Shown here: in pieces, positions 18,592-26,981 of the stretch
Position numbering within the stretch: position 1 is the first letter of the stretch
How the letters are laid out: each line of letters starts with the position of its first letter
Assembly: GCA_002496565.1 (NCBI GenBank)
Contig: DAKJ01000018.1
Span: forward strand, 778,389-842,388
DNA length: 64,000 nucleotides
From: Methanosarcina sp. UBA289
Lineage (GTDB): Archaea > Halobacteriota > Methanosarcinia > Methanosarcinales > Methanosarcinaceae
Direction: 5' to 3'
Translations under genes and position numbers: made by a program
The notes under the pieces: model-generated
Databases searched by the model: none
What the model saw: only the letters and a program-made list of their open reading frames with translations
What the model was told of the DNA's origin: nothing

Positions 18592-19626
18592 ATGGAAGAA
18601 ATCATCTTTGACGATATTGGGAGTTATCCCCTTCCTGAAGGAGTTAGTAAGGAATGGGTCCAAAATGCCTTTAAAACGAGAACCGAAGATGAGAAACTCT
18701 TTACGGTAATCAATGATGCCTTTCAGCAAAAAATAGATGCAGGTGTGAATGTTCCTACCTATCCCCAGTATCAGGATATGAATGAGCAGTTCCTGAGGGT
18801 GATCAGGGATTCTAACTGCTGTGACAGCCCCTTTGAGGTAAAACTTGAGTGTTCCAGGATCGAAGAGCTTGAGGCTATAGAGAAGGTTGCAAAAGCTTAT
18901 AAGGAAAAGTTTGGAGAGACTCTGAAGGTAAGGATCTGTGTAACCGGTCCCACCGAACTTTATCTGAAAGAGTTTGGAGGTACAAAGTATACGGACATCT
19001 ATTCTCTTTTTGCAAAAAGCGTGAATAATTTTGTTAGAAATTCCATGAGATCTGCAAAAAATTTCAAGATCGCAACGGTTTCTATTGATGAACCAAGTAT
19101 AGGGCTGAACCCTGAGCTTGCTTTTGATGAAAACGATATTATTTCTGCCCTTACTAATGCTTCAAAAGCGGCCAGTAAGTGGGGAGCCGATGTAGAGGTT
19201 CACCTTCACTCTCCTCTTTACTATAATCTTGCCTGTGAAACTCCTACAATTAACGTTATAGGGGTAGAATCCGCTGGCACACCTTCTTACCTGGAATTAA
19301 TAGATAAGAAAGTTCTGGAAGATACGGATTCTTTTCTGAGACTTGGGATTGCGAGAACCGATATTTATACTCTTGCAGGAATCCTTAGTGAAAGATACTG
19401 TACTAACGTCTGGAAAGATCAACAATATCTTCCGGAAATCGTTAGCGGACTTGAAACCCCTGCTACTATAACTAAGAGACTCAGGGTTTATTACAGGCGT
19501 TTTGGCAATCTGATTAAGTATGTAGGTCCTGACTGCGGGCTTGGCTCCTGGCCCAACCAGAGAATAGCTTTCATCCTGCTTTCCAATGTAGCTCAGGGTA
19601 TAAAGGATTTCAGGGAATCTCTCTGA
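18592..19626 (+). CDS. MetE-like methyltransferase (Meth_synt_2 family), copy 2
   Basis: A tandem paralogue of the preceding gene (344 residues), recognisably similar along its whole length: DDIGSYPLPEGVSKEWV, NVPTYPQYQDM, CVTGPTELYLKEFGG, SIDEPSIGL, VHLHSPLYYNLACETP and GPDCGLGSW. It shares the same departure from the MetE zinc site (HSP in place of HxC) and keeps the glutamate (GVESAGTPS) and late cysteine. The two copies are diverged, so the duplication is old or under different selection. A 168-bp gap separates them and AAAGGT/AGAGGA precede the ATG. Candidate role: corrinoid- or pterin-dependent methyl transfer to a thiol. Confidence 0.75.
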   Translation: MEEIIFDDIGSYPLPEGVSKEWVQNAFKTRTEDEKLFTVINDAFQQKIDAGVNVPTYPQYQDMNEQFLRVIRDSNCCDSPFEVKLECSRIEELEAIEKVAKAYKEKFGETLKVRICVTGPTELYLKEFGGTKYTDIYSLFAKSVNNFVRNSMRSAKNFKIATVSIDEPSIGLNPELAFDENDIISALTNASKAASKWGADVEVHLHSPLYYNLACETPTINVIGVESAGTPSYLELIDKKVLEDTDSFLRLGIARTDIYTLAGILSERYCTNVWKDQQYLPEIVSGLETPATITKRLRVYYRRFGNLIKYVGPDCGLGSWPNQRIAFILLSNVAQGIKDFRESL

Positions 19627-19851
19627 CCCTGAACTCTTTAATTAGCTTTTATATGAAATTTATCTGGAAAATCCGTAACCTGAAAGGGCCATAGCCTGAG
19701 AAATTAGGCTTCGTTTTTCCTTCCAGTAGAAGTTACATAGTAAAATTGTATTTCTTGAAAAATAGCCGACAGATGCCAAAGCACAGTGGAAATAGAGGGG
19801 TATTTTTTATAAACTCTTTTTATAGCAAATTTCGATTTTCAGGATTTTTAA

Positions 19852-20022
19852 TCATTTGTCGAGTCTCCCGTGCCTTCTATCGATATCATCCATCATATCC
19901 AGCATTTTTCGAATAGCAGTTCGAATAGCATCAGATTGACTGACAAATTTTTTGTTATCTCCTACATGTCTATTCAGGTCATCTAGAAGTTCTTGGGGAA
20001 TTTCGACACTTACTTTTGGCAT
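19852..20022 (-). CDS. Ribbon-helix-helix (CopG-like) DNA-binding protein
   Basis: A 56-residue protein, MPKVSVEIPQELLDDLNRHVGDNKKFVSQSDAIRTAIRKMLDMMDDIDRRHGRLDK. A beta-strand followed by two helices with the pattern VSVEIPQELLDDL...FVSQSDAIRTAIRKML is the ribbon-helix-helix fold of CopG/NikR-N and antitoxin-like regulators. The ATG at 20022 is preceded by AAAAGGTGC, a good SD. An upstream in-frame ATG at 20079 would add 19 residues unlike the family. No toxin gene is adjacent, so it is more likely a stand-alone repressor. Confidence 0.8.
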   Translation of the reverse strand: MPKVSVEIPQELLDDLNRHVGDNKKFVSQSDAIRTAIRKMLDMMDDIDRRHGRLDK

Positions 20023-20348
20023 TAGAGCTGCACCTTTTAGATTTTTATATATTTGATATTTTTTACCAATTGATAACAATCAATTAGTCATTTCCAAATA
20101 TGTTACTGATATTTTAATAATGTGAGGTTATGGGATTACCTTATAGGATAAATTGTTGAGTTATAAATTCGATCTACAGAAATAATCCTGTAATGGATTC
20201 CCATCTAGTGGATTTTCATCTAAGGGTTTTATATAACAGATTTGAAATTCTGAATTTTTAAGAATCCAGGATAAACCTAGGACAAAATCAAGCACGAAAT
20301 CGGGGCACAATTTTTTTGATCAAGGGTATTTTCTGCATTACTGCTACA

Positions 20349-20490
20349 ATGATAAGAGAAACAGTGAACAATAAGCCTGTAACCTACAGGATAGATATTA
20401 TCGGGCTTAGAAAAGACGGAGATAGTAAAAACACACCGAATATCCCGTGACGTACATAATGCAATAGCATTGGATGAAATAAGGTATTAA
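20349..20490 (+). pseudogene. Possible remnant of a PAS-domain signalling gene
   Basis: A 33-codon frame starting at 20349 (NNKPVTYRIDIIGLRKDGD) and an overlapping frame ending at 20490 (RDVHNAIALDEIRY) together read like the end of a PAS domain and the following linker (RKDG...RDVTERKKA-like), joined by a frameshift near 20446. The match is short and judged by eye. It could be coincidence. Confidence 0.3.
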
Positions 20491-20676
20491 TATAAAAAAT
20501 TAAAATAACATAATGCTCCAGATTTAAAAGCCATATTTTGCTATATAATGACTAAGATTAACAAAAATTCTATTAGTTAATTAATGAAAGAGTCCATAAA
20601 TCGATGAAAAATGCTCAAAATTAGTAAAAGAATACTCAAAATCACTTAACGAAATCTCAGAAATAGATAACGATAG

Positions 20677-20750
20677 CGGGCCCGAAGGGATTTGAACCCC
20701 CGGCCTATGGATTAAGAGTCCATCGCTCTGCCTGACTAAGCTACGGGCCC
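20677..20750 (-). tRNA. tRNA-Lys (anticodon CTT)
   Basis: On the minus strand the acceptor GGGCCCG (20750-20744) pairs with CGGGCCC (20684-20678), with G as the discriminator at 20677. The anticodon stem ATGGA/TCCAT encloses the loop CTCTTAA, giving anticodon CTT. The T-arm GGGGG-TTCAAAT-CCCTT has two G-U pairs. CCA is not encoded and there is no intron. AT-rich TATA-like TTATAAATA (minus strand, about 20801-20809) sits upstream and is a candidate promoter. Confidence 0.95.
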
Positions 20751-21075
20751 ACACATTATTATTCTTGCTAAATAAGCGATTCTCAGAATGGATCTTTAAT
20801 TATTTATAAGTTTCGGCATGGGTACTTTTCCTTTATAATCTTTCCGAAATAAATCTGAATTTTGTAGAATTTTTTCAGGCTTTTTAAGTAAAAATCTTTC
20901 AAAAATTTTTAAATTTTATAAAGAATCTATTTTATTCAGATTATTTTTATTTTTTAAATGAATTGACCTTATTTAAGTATCTTTCAAATTAGAAATCAGA
21001 AGTCTGACAATCAGAAGTTAATTTTTTTTCCTAACTTCATTACTTTTCTTTTTTCACAGATATTAAAGCAAAACG

Positions 21076-21083
21076 TTATATAC
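21076..21083 (+). promoter_or_regulatory. TATA box of the TRAM gene array
   Basis: TTATATAC at 21076-21083 fits an archaeal TATA box. It predicts transcription starting near 21105 and a 5' leader of about 170 nt before the first TRAM gene at 21275. Confidence 0.5.
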
Positions 21084-21166
21084 AAGCGAATATGAGTATG
21101 ACCAATTAATTGACTTATCCGAAGCTCTGTTGGGGATCAGTTAATCAAATAGATTAAGTAGAATGT

Positions 21167-21213
21167 GTACTTCCTGAATTTGGGTTCAAGTTTGGCTTGT
21201 TAAGTACTTTTTT
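21167..21213 (+). promoter_or_regulatory. Attenuator-like hairpin in the TRAM leader
   Basis: GTACTT (21167-21172) pairs with AAGTAC (21202-21207). A nested CAAG/CTTG hairpin (21187-21190 / 21196-21199) sits inside, and TTTTTT follows at 21208-21213. A stem followed by a T run inside a long leader resembles a conditional terminator ahead of the TRAM genes. Confidence 0.45.
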
Positions 21214-21274
21214 ACTCTTTTCTGTCGATAGAGCTTTCTTAAGCTAATTAATAGAAGTTAAAGGAATGAATGTA

Positions 21275-21481
21275 ATGTTTAGAGATGAACGTGCTCCTGT
21301 GCCCGTTGAAGAGGGCGAAACCTACGACGTAACTATTCAGGATATTGCTCGCCAGGGAGACGGCATTGCCCGTATCGAAGGTTTTGTAGTTTTTGTCCCG
21401 AATACAAGTGTTGGCGATGAAGTCCAGATTAAGATCGAAAGAGTACTTCCCAAATTTGCATTTGCAAGCATTGTCGAGTAA
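21275..21481 (+). CDS. TRAM-domain protein, copy 1
   Basis: A single-domain TRAM protein of 68 residues (MFRDERAPVPVEEGETYDVTIQD, then IARQGDGIARIEGFVVFVPN and KIERVLPKFAFASIVE). Stand-alone TRAM proteins in methanogenic archaea are RNA-binding chaperones with a cold-shock-protein-like role. AAAGGA at 21259-21264 is 10 bp from the ATG at 21275 and only 1 bp from the upstream ATG at 21266, so the later start is chosen. It is the most divergent of the first three copies (NTSVGDEVQ versus GTKVGDEVR). First gene of a four-member tandem array. Confidence 0.9.
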   Translation: MFRDERAPVPVEEGETYDVTIQDIARQGDGIARIEGFVVFVPNTSVGDEVQIKIERVLPKFAFASIVE

Positions 21482-21538
21482 ATGCAGGAAAATAAAATAA
21501 CTGTATTAAATTTAAGTAAATTAAAGGAATGATTTCCC

Positions 21539-21745
21539 ATGTTCAGAGAAGAAAGTCGCTCAGTCCCTGTCGAAGAGGGCGAAGTTTACGATGTAACTAT
21601 TCAGGATATTGCTCGTCAGGGAGACGGCATTGCTCGCATTGAAGGTTTTGTTATCTTTGTCCCGGGCACCAAAGTTGGCGATGAAGTCCGGATTAAAGTC
21701 GAAAGGGTACTTCCCAAATTTGCATTTGCAAGCGTCGTCGAGTAA
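21539..21745 (+). CDS. TRAM-domain protein, copy 2
   Basis: A 68-residue TRAM-domain protein (MFREESRSVPVEEGEVYDV...GFVIFVPGTKVGDEVRIKVERVLPKFAFASVVE). It differs from copy 3 at one residue (GFVIF versus GFVVF), and the intergenic DNA after copy 1 and copy 2 is also nearly identical, so the unit was duplicated recently or is homogenised. AAAGGA precedes the ATG by 10 bp. Predicted RNA chaperone in the cytoplasm, co-transcribed with its neighbours. Confidence 0.9.
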   Translation: MFREESRSVPVEEGEVYDVTIQDIARQGDGIARIEGFVIFVPGTKVGDEVRIKVERVLPKFAFASVVE

Positions 21746-21800
21746 ATGCAGGAAAATAAAGTAGCTGTGTTAAATTAAGTAAATTAAAGGAATGGTTTTC

Positions 21801-22007
21801 ATGTTCAGAGAAGAAAGTCGCTCAGTCCCTGTCGAAGAGGGCGAAGTTTACGATGTAACTATTCAGGATATTGCTCGTCAGGGAGACGGCATCGCTCGCA
21901 TTGAGGGTTTTGTAGTCTTTGTCCCGGGCACCAAAGTTGGTGACGAAGTTCGGATTAAAGTCGAGAGAGTACTTCCCAAATTTGCATTTGCAAGCGTCGT
22001 CGAGTAA
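21801..22007 (+). CDS. TRAM-domain protein, copy 3
   Basis: A 68-residue TRAM protein, nearly identical to copy 2. An in-frame ATG at 21792 sits 1 bp after AAAGGA, so the ATG at 21801 with proper spacing is preferred and gives the same N terminus (MFREESRS) as the sister genes. Likely RNA-binding via the beta-barrel TRAM fold (DVTIQDIARQGDGIARIEGF). Confidence 0.9.
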   Translation: MFREESRSVPVEEGEVYDVTIQDIARQGDGIARIEGFVVFVPGTKVGDEVRIKVERVLPKFAFASVVE

Positions 22008-22058
22008 ACTCGGGAAATAAATCATATCGTCTTCAATTAATTATTAGGAATGGTTTTC

Positions 22059-22265
22059 ATGTTTAGAGATGAAAGCAGCTCAGTTCCTGTTGAAGAGGGC
22101 GAAGTTTACGACGTAACTATTCAGGATCTTGCTCGCCAGGGAGACGGGATCGCCCGTATCGAAGGTTTTGTTATTTTTGTCCCCGGCACCAAAGTTGGCG
22201 ATGAGGTTCGGATCAAAATCGAACGGGTTCTTCCCAAATACGGTTTTGCCAGCCTTGTTGAGTAA
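22059..22265 (+). CDS. TRAM-domain protein, copy 4
   Basis: Last member of the tandem TRAM array (68 residues, MFRDESSSVPVEEGEVYDVTIQDLARQGDGIARIEGF...KIERVLPKYGFASLVE). It carries its own substitutions (QDLARQ, LPKYGFASLVE) and a different upstream spacer, so it is an older copy than the 2/3 pair. TTAGGA at 22044-22049 serves the ATG at 22059; an ATG at 22050 is too close to it. Confidence 0.9.
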   Translation: MFRDESSSVPVEEGEVYDVTIQDLARQGDGIARIEGFVIFVPGTKVGDEVRIKIERVLPKYGFASLVE

Positions 22266-22662
22266 GCAGGATATTCGAAACGAAAAAAAGCGAGACCGAA
22301 GAATAATATTTACATATAATTTTTCAGTCTCCTTTCCATTCACATACTTATTAATCTCCTAATTTTCATTCTTGGAGTTATTTTCCTTTAATCTATTCTT
22401 GTTTTTGTGCGTTTATAGTCTGTATATTCTTATCTACTTATTGTCTTTCCAGTTTATTTGATAGGATCATATTTTTTGCGTATTTCATCATGTTCTTTAT
22501 GCTTTAATTGTTTGTTCACGGCGTCTGATAGTGAACATTCGATGCTATTATATAATAGATATTCAATCATATTTTGAAAACTAAATTGACAAATTTTTGC
22601 CAATGCTTCAGAGATGTTTGCTTTACATATATAGCCGGGAAAGTATCCCGGAGTGATTTCTA
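22266..22662. other. Intergenic region after the TRAM array
   Basis: An AT-rich gap of ~400 bp. GAGAC and GTCTC (about 22292 and 22328) bracket an AT-rich loop ~25 bp after copy 4 and could end the transcript. TTACATATATAG (22623-22634) is a TATA candidate for the bactofilin-like gene. No ORF is supported. Confidence 0.4.
22635..22651 (+). promoter_or_regulatory. Palindrome CCGGGA-N5-TCCCGG at the bactofilin-like promoter
   Basis: A perfect 6-bp GC-rich inverted repeat lies directly between the TATA-like sequence (22623-22634) and the GGAGTGA ribosome site of the gene starting at 22663. As DNA it is placed where a repressor would block transcription; as RNA it would mask the SD. It stands out against the AT-rich background. 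Confidence 0.5.
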
Positions 22663-23091
22663 ATGATTCGTTTTATCAAGTACCACCCCAGGTCCAATAC
22701 TTACATCATTGAAAAACGGGCTTTTCTTGAGGAAGATCTTACTCTGAACGGCAATGTAATTGTCGGGCAAGAAGTGAAGTTCTGGAAGAACCTCACAGTG
22801 ACTGGCAGGCTTGAACTCGGAAAAGGTTCTATTGTTAAGGGCAATGTAAAAGCCAAAAGTGCTCTTATCTGTTCTGAGGCAAAAGTTCTGGGTAATATAG
22901 AGACAGATTCTGAACTCGTTCTTCTTGATAGAGCTAAAATAAATGTTGCGGCCTGCCAGGGAGATATCCACGTCAGGCCCGGGTGCACACTAGACTCCGT
23001 AAAAGCAGACGGTACACTTGAACTTATTGGAAAAGTTATTGTCAGAAAAGTGGAACCATTAACAAAAGTGATTATCCGAGCTGAAGAATAA
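22663..23091 (+). CDS. Bactofilin-like / polymer-forming beta-helix protein
   Basis: A 142-residue protein built of short strands with recurrent glycine and valine/isoleucine (LTLNGNVIVGQEVKFWKNLTVTGRLELGKGSIVKGNVKAKSALICSEAKVLGNIETDSELVLLDRAKI). This is the pattern of the right-handed beta-helix of bactofilins, which polymerise into cytoskeletal filaments. There is no signal peptide or membrane segment. The ATG at 22663 has GGAGTGA upstream. It is a single gene following the TRAM array, and the function in archaea is unestablished. Confidence 0.75.
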   Translation: MIRFIKYHPRSNTYIIEKRAFLEEDLTLNGNVIVGQEVKFWKNLTVTGRLELGKGSIVKGNVKAKSALICSEAKVLGNIETDSELVLLDRAKINVAACQGDIHVRPGCTLDSVKADGTLELIGKVIVRKVEPLTKVIIRAEE

Positions 23092-23186
23092 CGGAGTTTT
23101 CTACAGGAATTTAATTTTTTTCTTTTTCTTCTTTGTTTGCCTCTTCACATTGTGGCTTATCTTTATTTTGTCAAAAACATAGTACT

Positions 23187-23951
23187 TTACCTGTGGAACC
23201 TTTCTTCTTCCAGAAGTCTCAGGACACGATCCCTTAAATGGTTAACCTCTGGGCTTGTTCTGGATCGCGGGCGGGGAAGATCCACTTTTACAATCTCTTT
23301 TATTCTTCCTGGTCTTGCGGTCATGACCACTATTCTATCCGAAAGAACAACTGCCTCATCCACACTGTGAGTTACAAAAAGGAAGGTCACATGTTTCTGT
23401 TCCCATATCTTCAGGAGTTCATCCTGGAGAACATTTCGAGTCTGAGCGTCCAGAGCCCCAAAGGGTTCGTCCATAAGGAGGACTTCAGGCTCATTGGCGA
23501 GGGCTCGTGCAATGGCTGCACGCTGCTGCATACCTCCGGAAAGTTCATATGGATAACTATTTTTGAACTGCTCAAGGCCTACAAGCTCTATATATTTCTC
23601 CACATGTTTCCGGGCTTCAGACTTACTAATTCCCTGCATTTCAAGCCCGAAAGTAATATTATCGATAACTGTTCTCCAGGGAAACAGGGAATATTGTTGG
23701 AAAACCATGCCTCTTTTAGGGTCCGGGCCAGTTATAGGAACTCCATTGAGTGTAATTTCTCCTGAAGTCTGGGTTTCAAGTCCTGCAGCAATACGGAGCA
23801 GAGTGGTCTTCCCACAGCCGGACGGTCCTAGAAGGCAGATAAACTCTCCGTCTTCAACATCAAAGCTCACATTATGTAAGGCTTCTGTACCTGAATTGTC
23901 TTCTTTTTTAGTGAAAATACGTGAAATGTTTTTTACACTTACTCTGCCCAT
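23187..23951 (-). CDS. ABC importer ATPase, sulfonate/nitrate/taurine type
   Basis: ATP-binding subunit (254 residues) energising uptake through the adjacent permease. Walker A GPSGCGKTT (about residues 40-48), Q-loop MVFQQYSLFPW, ABC signature LSGGMQQRAAIARAL (about 142-156), Walker B VLLMDEPFGALDAQTR and the switch histidine in FVTHSVDEAV are all present. It is the last gene of the minus-strand set binding protein - permease - ATPase. The motifs match the SsuB/TauB/NrtD group, so the substrate could be a sulfonate, nitrate-like anion or thiamine precursor; the sequence does not decide. Confidence 0.92.
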   Translation of the reverse strand: MGRVSVKNISRIFTKKEDNSGTEALHNVSFDVEDGEFICLLGPSGCGKTTLLRIAAGLETQTSGEITLNGVPITGPDPKRGMVFQQYSLFPWRTVIDNITFGLEMQGISKSEARKHVEKYIELVGLEQFKNSYPYELSGGMQQRAAIARALANEPEVLLMDEPFGALDAQTRNVLQDELLKIWEQKHVTFLFVTHSVDEAVVLSDRIVVMTARPGRIKEIVKVDLPRPRSRTSPEVNHLRDRVLRLLEEERFHR

Positions 23952-23952
23952 T

Positions 23953-24741
23953 TTATACCACAGTTCCTGATGTCCATCTCAGTAATTTTGCGTCTACATA
24001 ACGTCTGAAGAAGCGGTCAATTAAAAGGCCCACGAATCCTAGCAGGATCATATAAACGAGTACAAAATCCATCCTGTGTAGATAATAATTGTGCCAGATC
24101 TGATATCCAAGTCCCCTGTTACTAACTCCAAACATTTCCGCAGCTACAAGGCACATCCAACCGACTCCCATGGAAATCCTGATTCCTGCAACAATTGAAG
24201 GCATAGCTGAGGGAATTGCGATATGACGTATAAGATCCAAATTTCGGGTACAACCAAGAACCTTTGCTGCTTCAACATAAACTTTAGGTACATTTTTAAA
24301 CCCAGTATAAGTATTGACAATAATAGGAAATACCATTCCTGCAAACACAACGAAACCCGCAGCCTGATGAGTCAATCCAAACCATACAATTGCAAAGGGA
24401 ATCCAGGCAAGAGGGGGGATCGGGCGAAGTATCTCTATTATAGGATCAATTGCTCTGTTTGCTTCCTTGAACCATCCCATAATTATTCCGAGAGGAATTC
24501 CTATTACGAATGCTGCAATAATACCGATTGAGAAATGAAGCAGACTTGTCAGTGCATCCGTGAAAATTAGTCCACTTTCAATGATTGAAAAGAAAGAGGT
24601 GGTTACATCATAAAAACTAGGCAGAAGCAACTTATTCTGTACTATTCTATCCGCTACAAGCTGCCATATCGCAATTACTATTATTAGAGACAGTGCTTCA
24701 ATACCATTTTCTTTTATTGTTTTTATGAAATTATTTTTCAT
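23953..24741 (-). CDS. ABC importer permease, SsuC/TauC family
   Basis: A 262-residue membrane permease with about six hydrophobic helices (for example IEALSLIIVIAIWQLVA and FSIGIIAAFVIGIPLGIIMGW). The cytoplasmic loop EAAKVLGCTRNLDLIRHIAIPSAMPSIVAGIRI (about 157-190) matches the EAA motif that contacts the ATPase. The stop is 1 bp from the ATPase start, so the two are co-translated. The binding protein lies 120 bp upstream in the same orientation. Confidence 0.92.
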   Translation of the reverse strand: MKNNFIKTIKENGIEALSLIIVIAIWQLVADRIVQNKLLLPSFYDVTTSFFSIIESGLIFTDALTSLLHFSIGIIAAFVIGIPLGIIMGWFKEANRAIDPIIEILRPIPPLAWIPFAIVWFGLTHQAAGFVVFAGMVFPIIVNTYTGFKNVPKVYVEAAKVLGCTRNLDLIRHIAIPSAMPSIVAGIRISMGVGWMCLVAAEMFGVSNRGLGYQIWHNYYLHRMDFVLVYMILLGFVGLLIDRFFRRYVDAKLLRWTSGTVV

Positions 24742-24861
24742 GTCTACTTAAAAGGATTCTTACTTTTTTACCTTTCCGGCACATTTTATCTCTCAGAAAA
24801 AAGAGAATTTGAGGTTGTCCCTTATATATGCAGAGGCAACCGAACTTTATTTTATTCTTTG

Positions 24862-25893
24862 TTATTCCTTAGCTTGTTCCTCACTTATTGCTTTCTCATA
24901 GAAGCTTGTATCAAAGATCTCTTCCTGTGTCAGGGCTTTTGGAATATACCCAAGCTCATACTGAACGTTTGAGTAATTGACAGCTGAGTTTTCGATCAAG
25001 GCGGGGTCTGTAATCCATTTTCCATCCCATTCCTTAAGAGATGCCTTTACAATTTCAAGATTCTCTGAAGTTTTGTTTGAGTAAATTTGGGCAGCTTCGT
25101 CCACATGCTCCTGGTTATATTCTGTTGCCTTAATATGTGTCTTTGCAATCTGTTCCACAATATCCGGGTGTTCCCTGATAAGTTTTCCACTTACGACAAG
25201 TACACAGCAGGAATGGTTTGCTTCCATTTCTCCAGACTGTAATATGATACGCCCATTACCTTCCTTTTCTACAACTGTTGGGGAGGGGTGAGGCAGGAAT
25301 ACAGCATCAACCTGTTTGGCTGAAATTGCAGTGACAGCATCTCCTGGAGCCATTCCAAGAATTGTCACATCTTTTTCAGGGTCAAGCCCGTTTTCCTTGA
25401 GCCAGTTCCTGATCAGGGTATCCTGAATTGTGCCTGGCGGGTAAGTAGCGATCTTAAGGCCCTTTAAGTCTTGAGGGCTTTCGTATTTGTACTCGGGCCG
25501 AAGGACAAGACTTGAACCGTTTATCTGGACAGGCTCAATAATCTTTGCGTCAAGGCCCTGGCTGAGAGCTGTGATCACAGGGGCTGCCCCTACATAGGCA
25601 ACATCCAAGTCTCCAGCCAGCATTGCCTGCATTTCAGGAGCTCCTGTCGGAAACTGGTATTCATTGATCTTCGTTATTCCATATGGTGCAAGGTCTGATT
25701 TCCACCATCCATTTTCAGCCGCAGTCATATATGCGATCTGATGGGTACTTGGCTGATAGCCAATATTCAGTTCGGTAAGTGTAGAAGTCTCATTTACTTC
25801 ACTTTTATTACCTTCATTACTAGATGTGCAGCCAGATACGAAGATAGATGCAACCATCAATAAAACGAGTAAAATTATACCTAATTTCTTCAA
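24862..25893 (-). CDS. ABC importer substrate-binding lipoprotein, SsuA/TauA/NMT1 type
   Basis: Extracytoplasmic receptor (343 residues) for the adjacent permease/ATPase. The N terminus MKKLGIILLVLLMVASIFVSGCTSS is a lipoprotein signal with Cys22, so the protein is probably lipid-anchored outside the membrane. The type-II binding fold shows LNIGYQPSTHQIAYMTAAENGWW, GDLDVAYVGAAPVI, LKGLKIATYPPGT and AVTAISAKQVDAVFLPHPSP. The start is TTG at 25893, supported by the SD GAGGTGA just upstream; no ATG fits the signal peptide. First gene of the importer set. Confidence 0.9.
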   Translation of the reverse strand: MKKLGIILLVLLMVASIFVSGCTSSNEGNKSEVNETSTLTELNIGYQPSTHQIAYMTAAENGWWKSDLAPYGITKINEYQFPTGAPEMQAMLAGDLDVAYVGAAPVITALSQGLDAKIIEPVQINGSSLVLRPEYKYESPQDLKGLKIATYPPGTIQDTLIRNWLKENGLDPEKDVTILGMAPGDAVTAISAKQVDAVFLPHPSPTVVEKEGNGRIILQSGEMEANHSCCVLVVSGKLIREHPDIVEQIAKTHIKATEYNQEHVDEAAQIYSNKTSENLEIVKASLKEWDGKWITDPALIENSAVNYSNVQYELGYIPKALTQEEIFDTSFYEKAISEEQAKE

Positions 25894-26311
25894 AGCTTCA
25901 CCTCGATAATATTTACAACTGGTAATAATTCATGTACTGATAATCCATATAAATGATAACATCCATTACTTAAATAACATTTTTATAACATTTTTTTGAA
26001 ATTTGGTCTTTCTTCATTAAGAAAAATTAACAGGCTTTCTATCTTTCTTTTTGTCATCTCTCAATAAACTACTTTGAGAAGAATTTTATATTTCCATATA
26101 AGAATTCCAATTATAATAAAAAGTATATACGCTGCTGGATATTAATATTTTTTTACACTTCCTATATATAACCTCTCAAAGCTGTTTTTATTATATCCCA
26201 AATGTATTAATACATCTGGACATAGTTCTCATTAAGGACTATATTTCCTGCAAAATGTAGATTATTTACCGTCGTTAAAAACTCTTTACAGAGTTTAAAA
26301 GGTTGAATTTT

Positions 26312-26833
26312 ATGAATGTTGCAGACAAGGTTATCAAATCCGCATTCGAATCCGATGAGGTTTTTCAAAAAACACTTTCCACTGTAATTAAAGAGGATCT
26401 TAACCTCACTGCTGTGGATTTCGCCAAAAAAGCAAATATACCTCCGAGTACCCTTTACAAGATCCTGTCCGGGAACCGGGATCCCAATATTAAAACTCTC
26501 CGCCAGATCGTTAAAACAATCCGCGATATTAATGAATCAGACAGTGGAGATTTTATTGCTGTAATTGCAGCCCGCACGGTACTTGACAATATAGTAGAAA
26601 CAAAGAAAAAGATAGCTGGTAGGCTGGTCACAATCAGGGAATATTCTGCAACCTCAATGGAAGAAGCCATAATAGCAGCAGTTAACGCCGAAAGAGATGG
26701 AGCAAAATCCCTGGTCTGCGCTCCTATAGTAGGCCCGACTGTGGATAAAATTCTAAATATTCCTGTCACAACAATTATCCCGAAAAACAGTCTCCTAGAT
26801 GCGATTGAACTTGCGCTCAAAAAGATGGAGTAA
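26312..26833 (+). CDS. XRE-type HTH regulator with C-terminal ligand-like domain
   Basis: A 173-residue protein with an N-terminal Cro/CI helix-turn-helix (DFAKKANIPPSTLYKILSGNRDPNIKTLRQIVKTI, about residues 38-72). The C-terminal domain of ~90 residues (VTIREYSATSMEEAIIAAVNAERDGAKSLVCAPIVGPTVDKILNIPVTTIIP) looks like a small alpha/beta sensing domain. It is divergent from the ABC importer, so it may control that operon, though this is only inferred from position. The ATG at 26312 has AAAAGG upstream; a TTG at 26303 is less likely. Confidence 0.8.
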   Translation: MNVADKVIKSAFESDEVFQKTLSTVIKEDLNLTAVDFAKKANIPPSTLYKILSGNRDPNIKTLRQIVKTIRDINESDSGDFIAVIAARTVLDNIVETKKKIAGRLVTIREYSATSMEEAIIAAVNAERDGAKSLVCAPIVGPTVDKILNIPVTTIIPKNSLLDAIELALKKME

Positions 26834-26981
26834 AGTACAGTCGGGCATTCAAAATAAATCTATGTGGCGTGGAACAATGAGTGTTGCGAAATAAAAGATA
26901 CTGAATAGCTATCAGCAAAACCCTGAAAAACTGCTGAATTTAAATCAAAGTTGTATTTTTTATTTTAAAAATAGAAAGGGT

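Noticed and set aside
17377..19626. One split full-length MetE (N- and C-terminal halves)
   Set aside because: Both genes correspond to the same catalytic half, so they are paralogues and not two halves of one protein.
19852..20022. Antitoxin of a toxin-antitoxin pair
   Set aside because: No toxin-sized gene is adjacent on either side, so a stand-alone ribbon-helix-helix regulator is the safer call.
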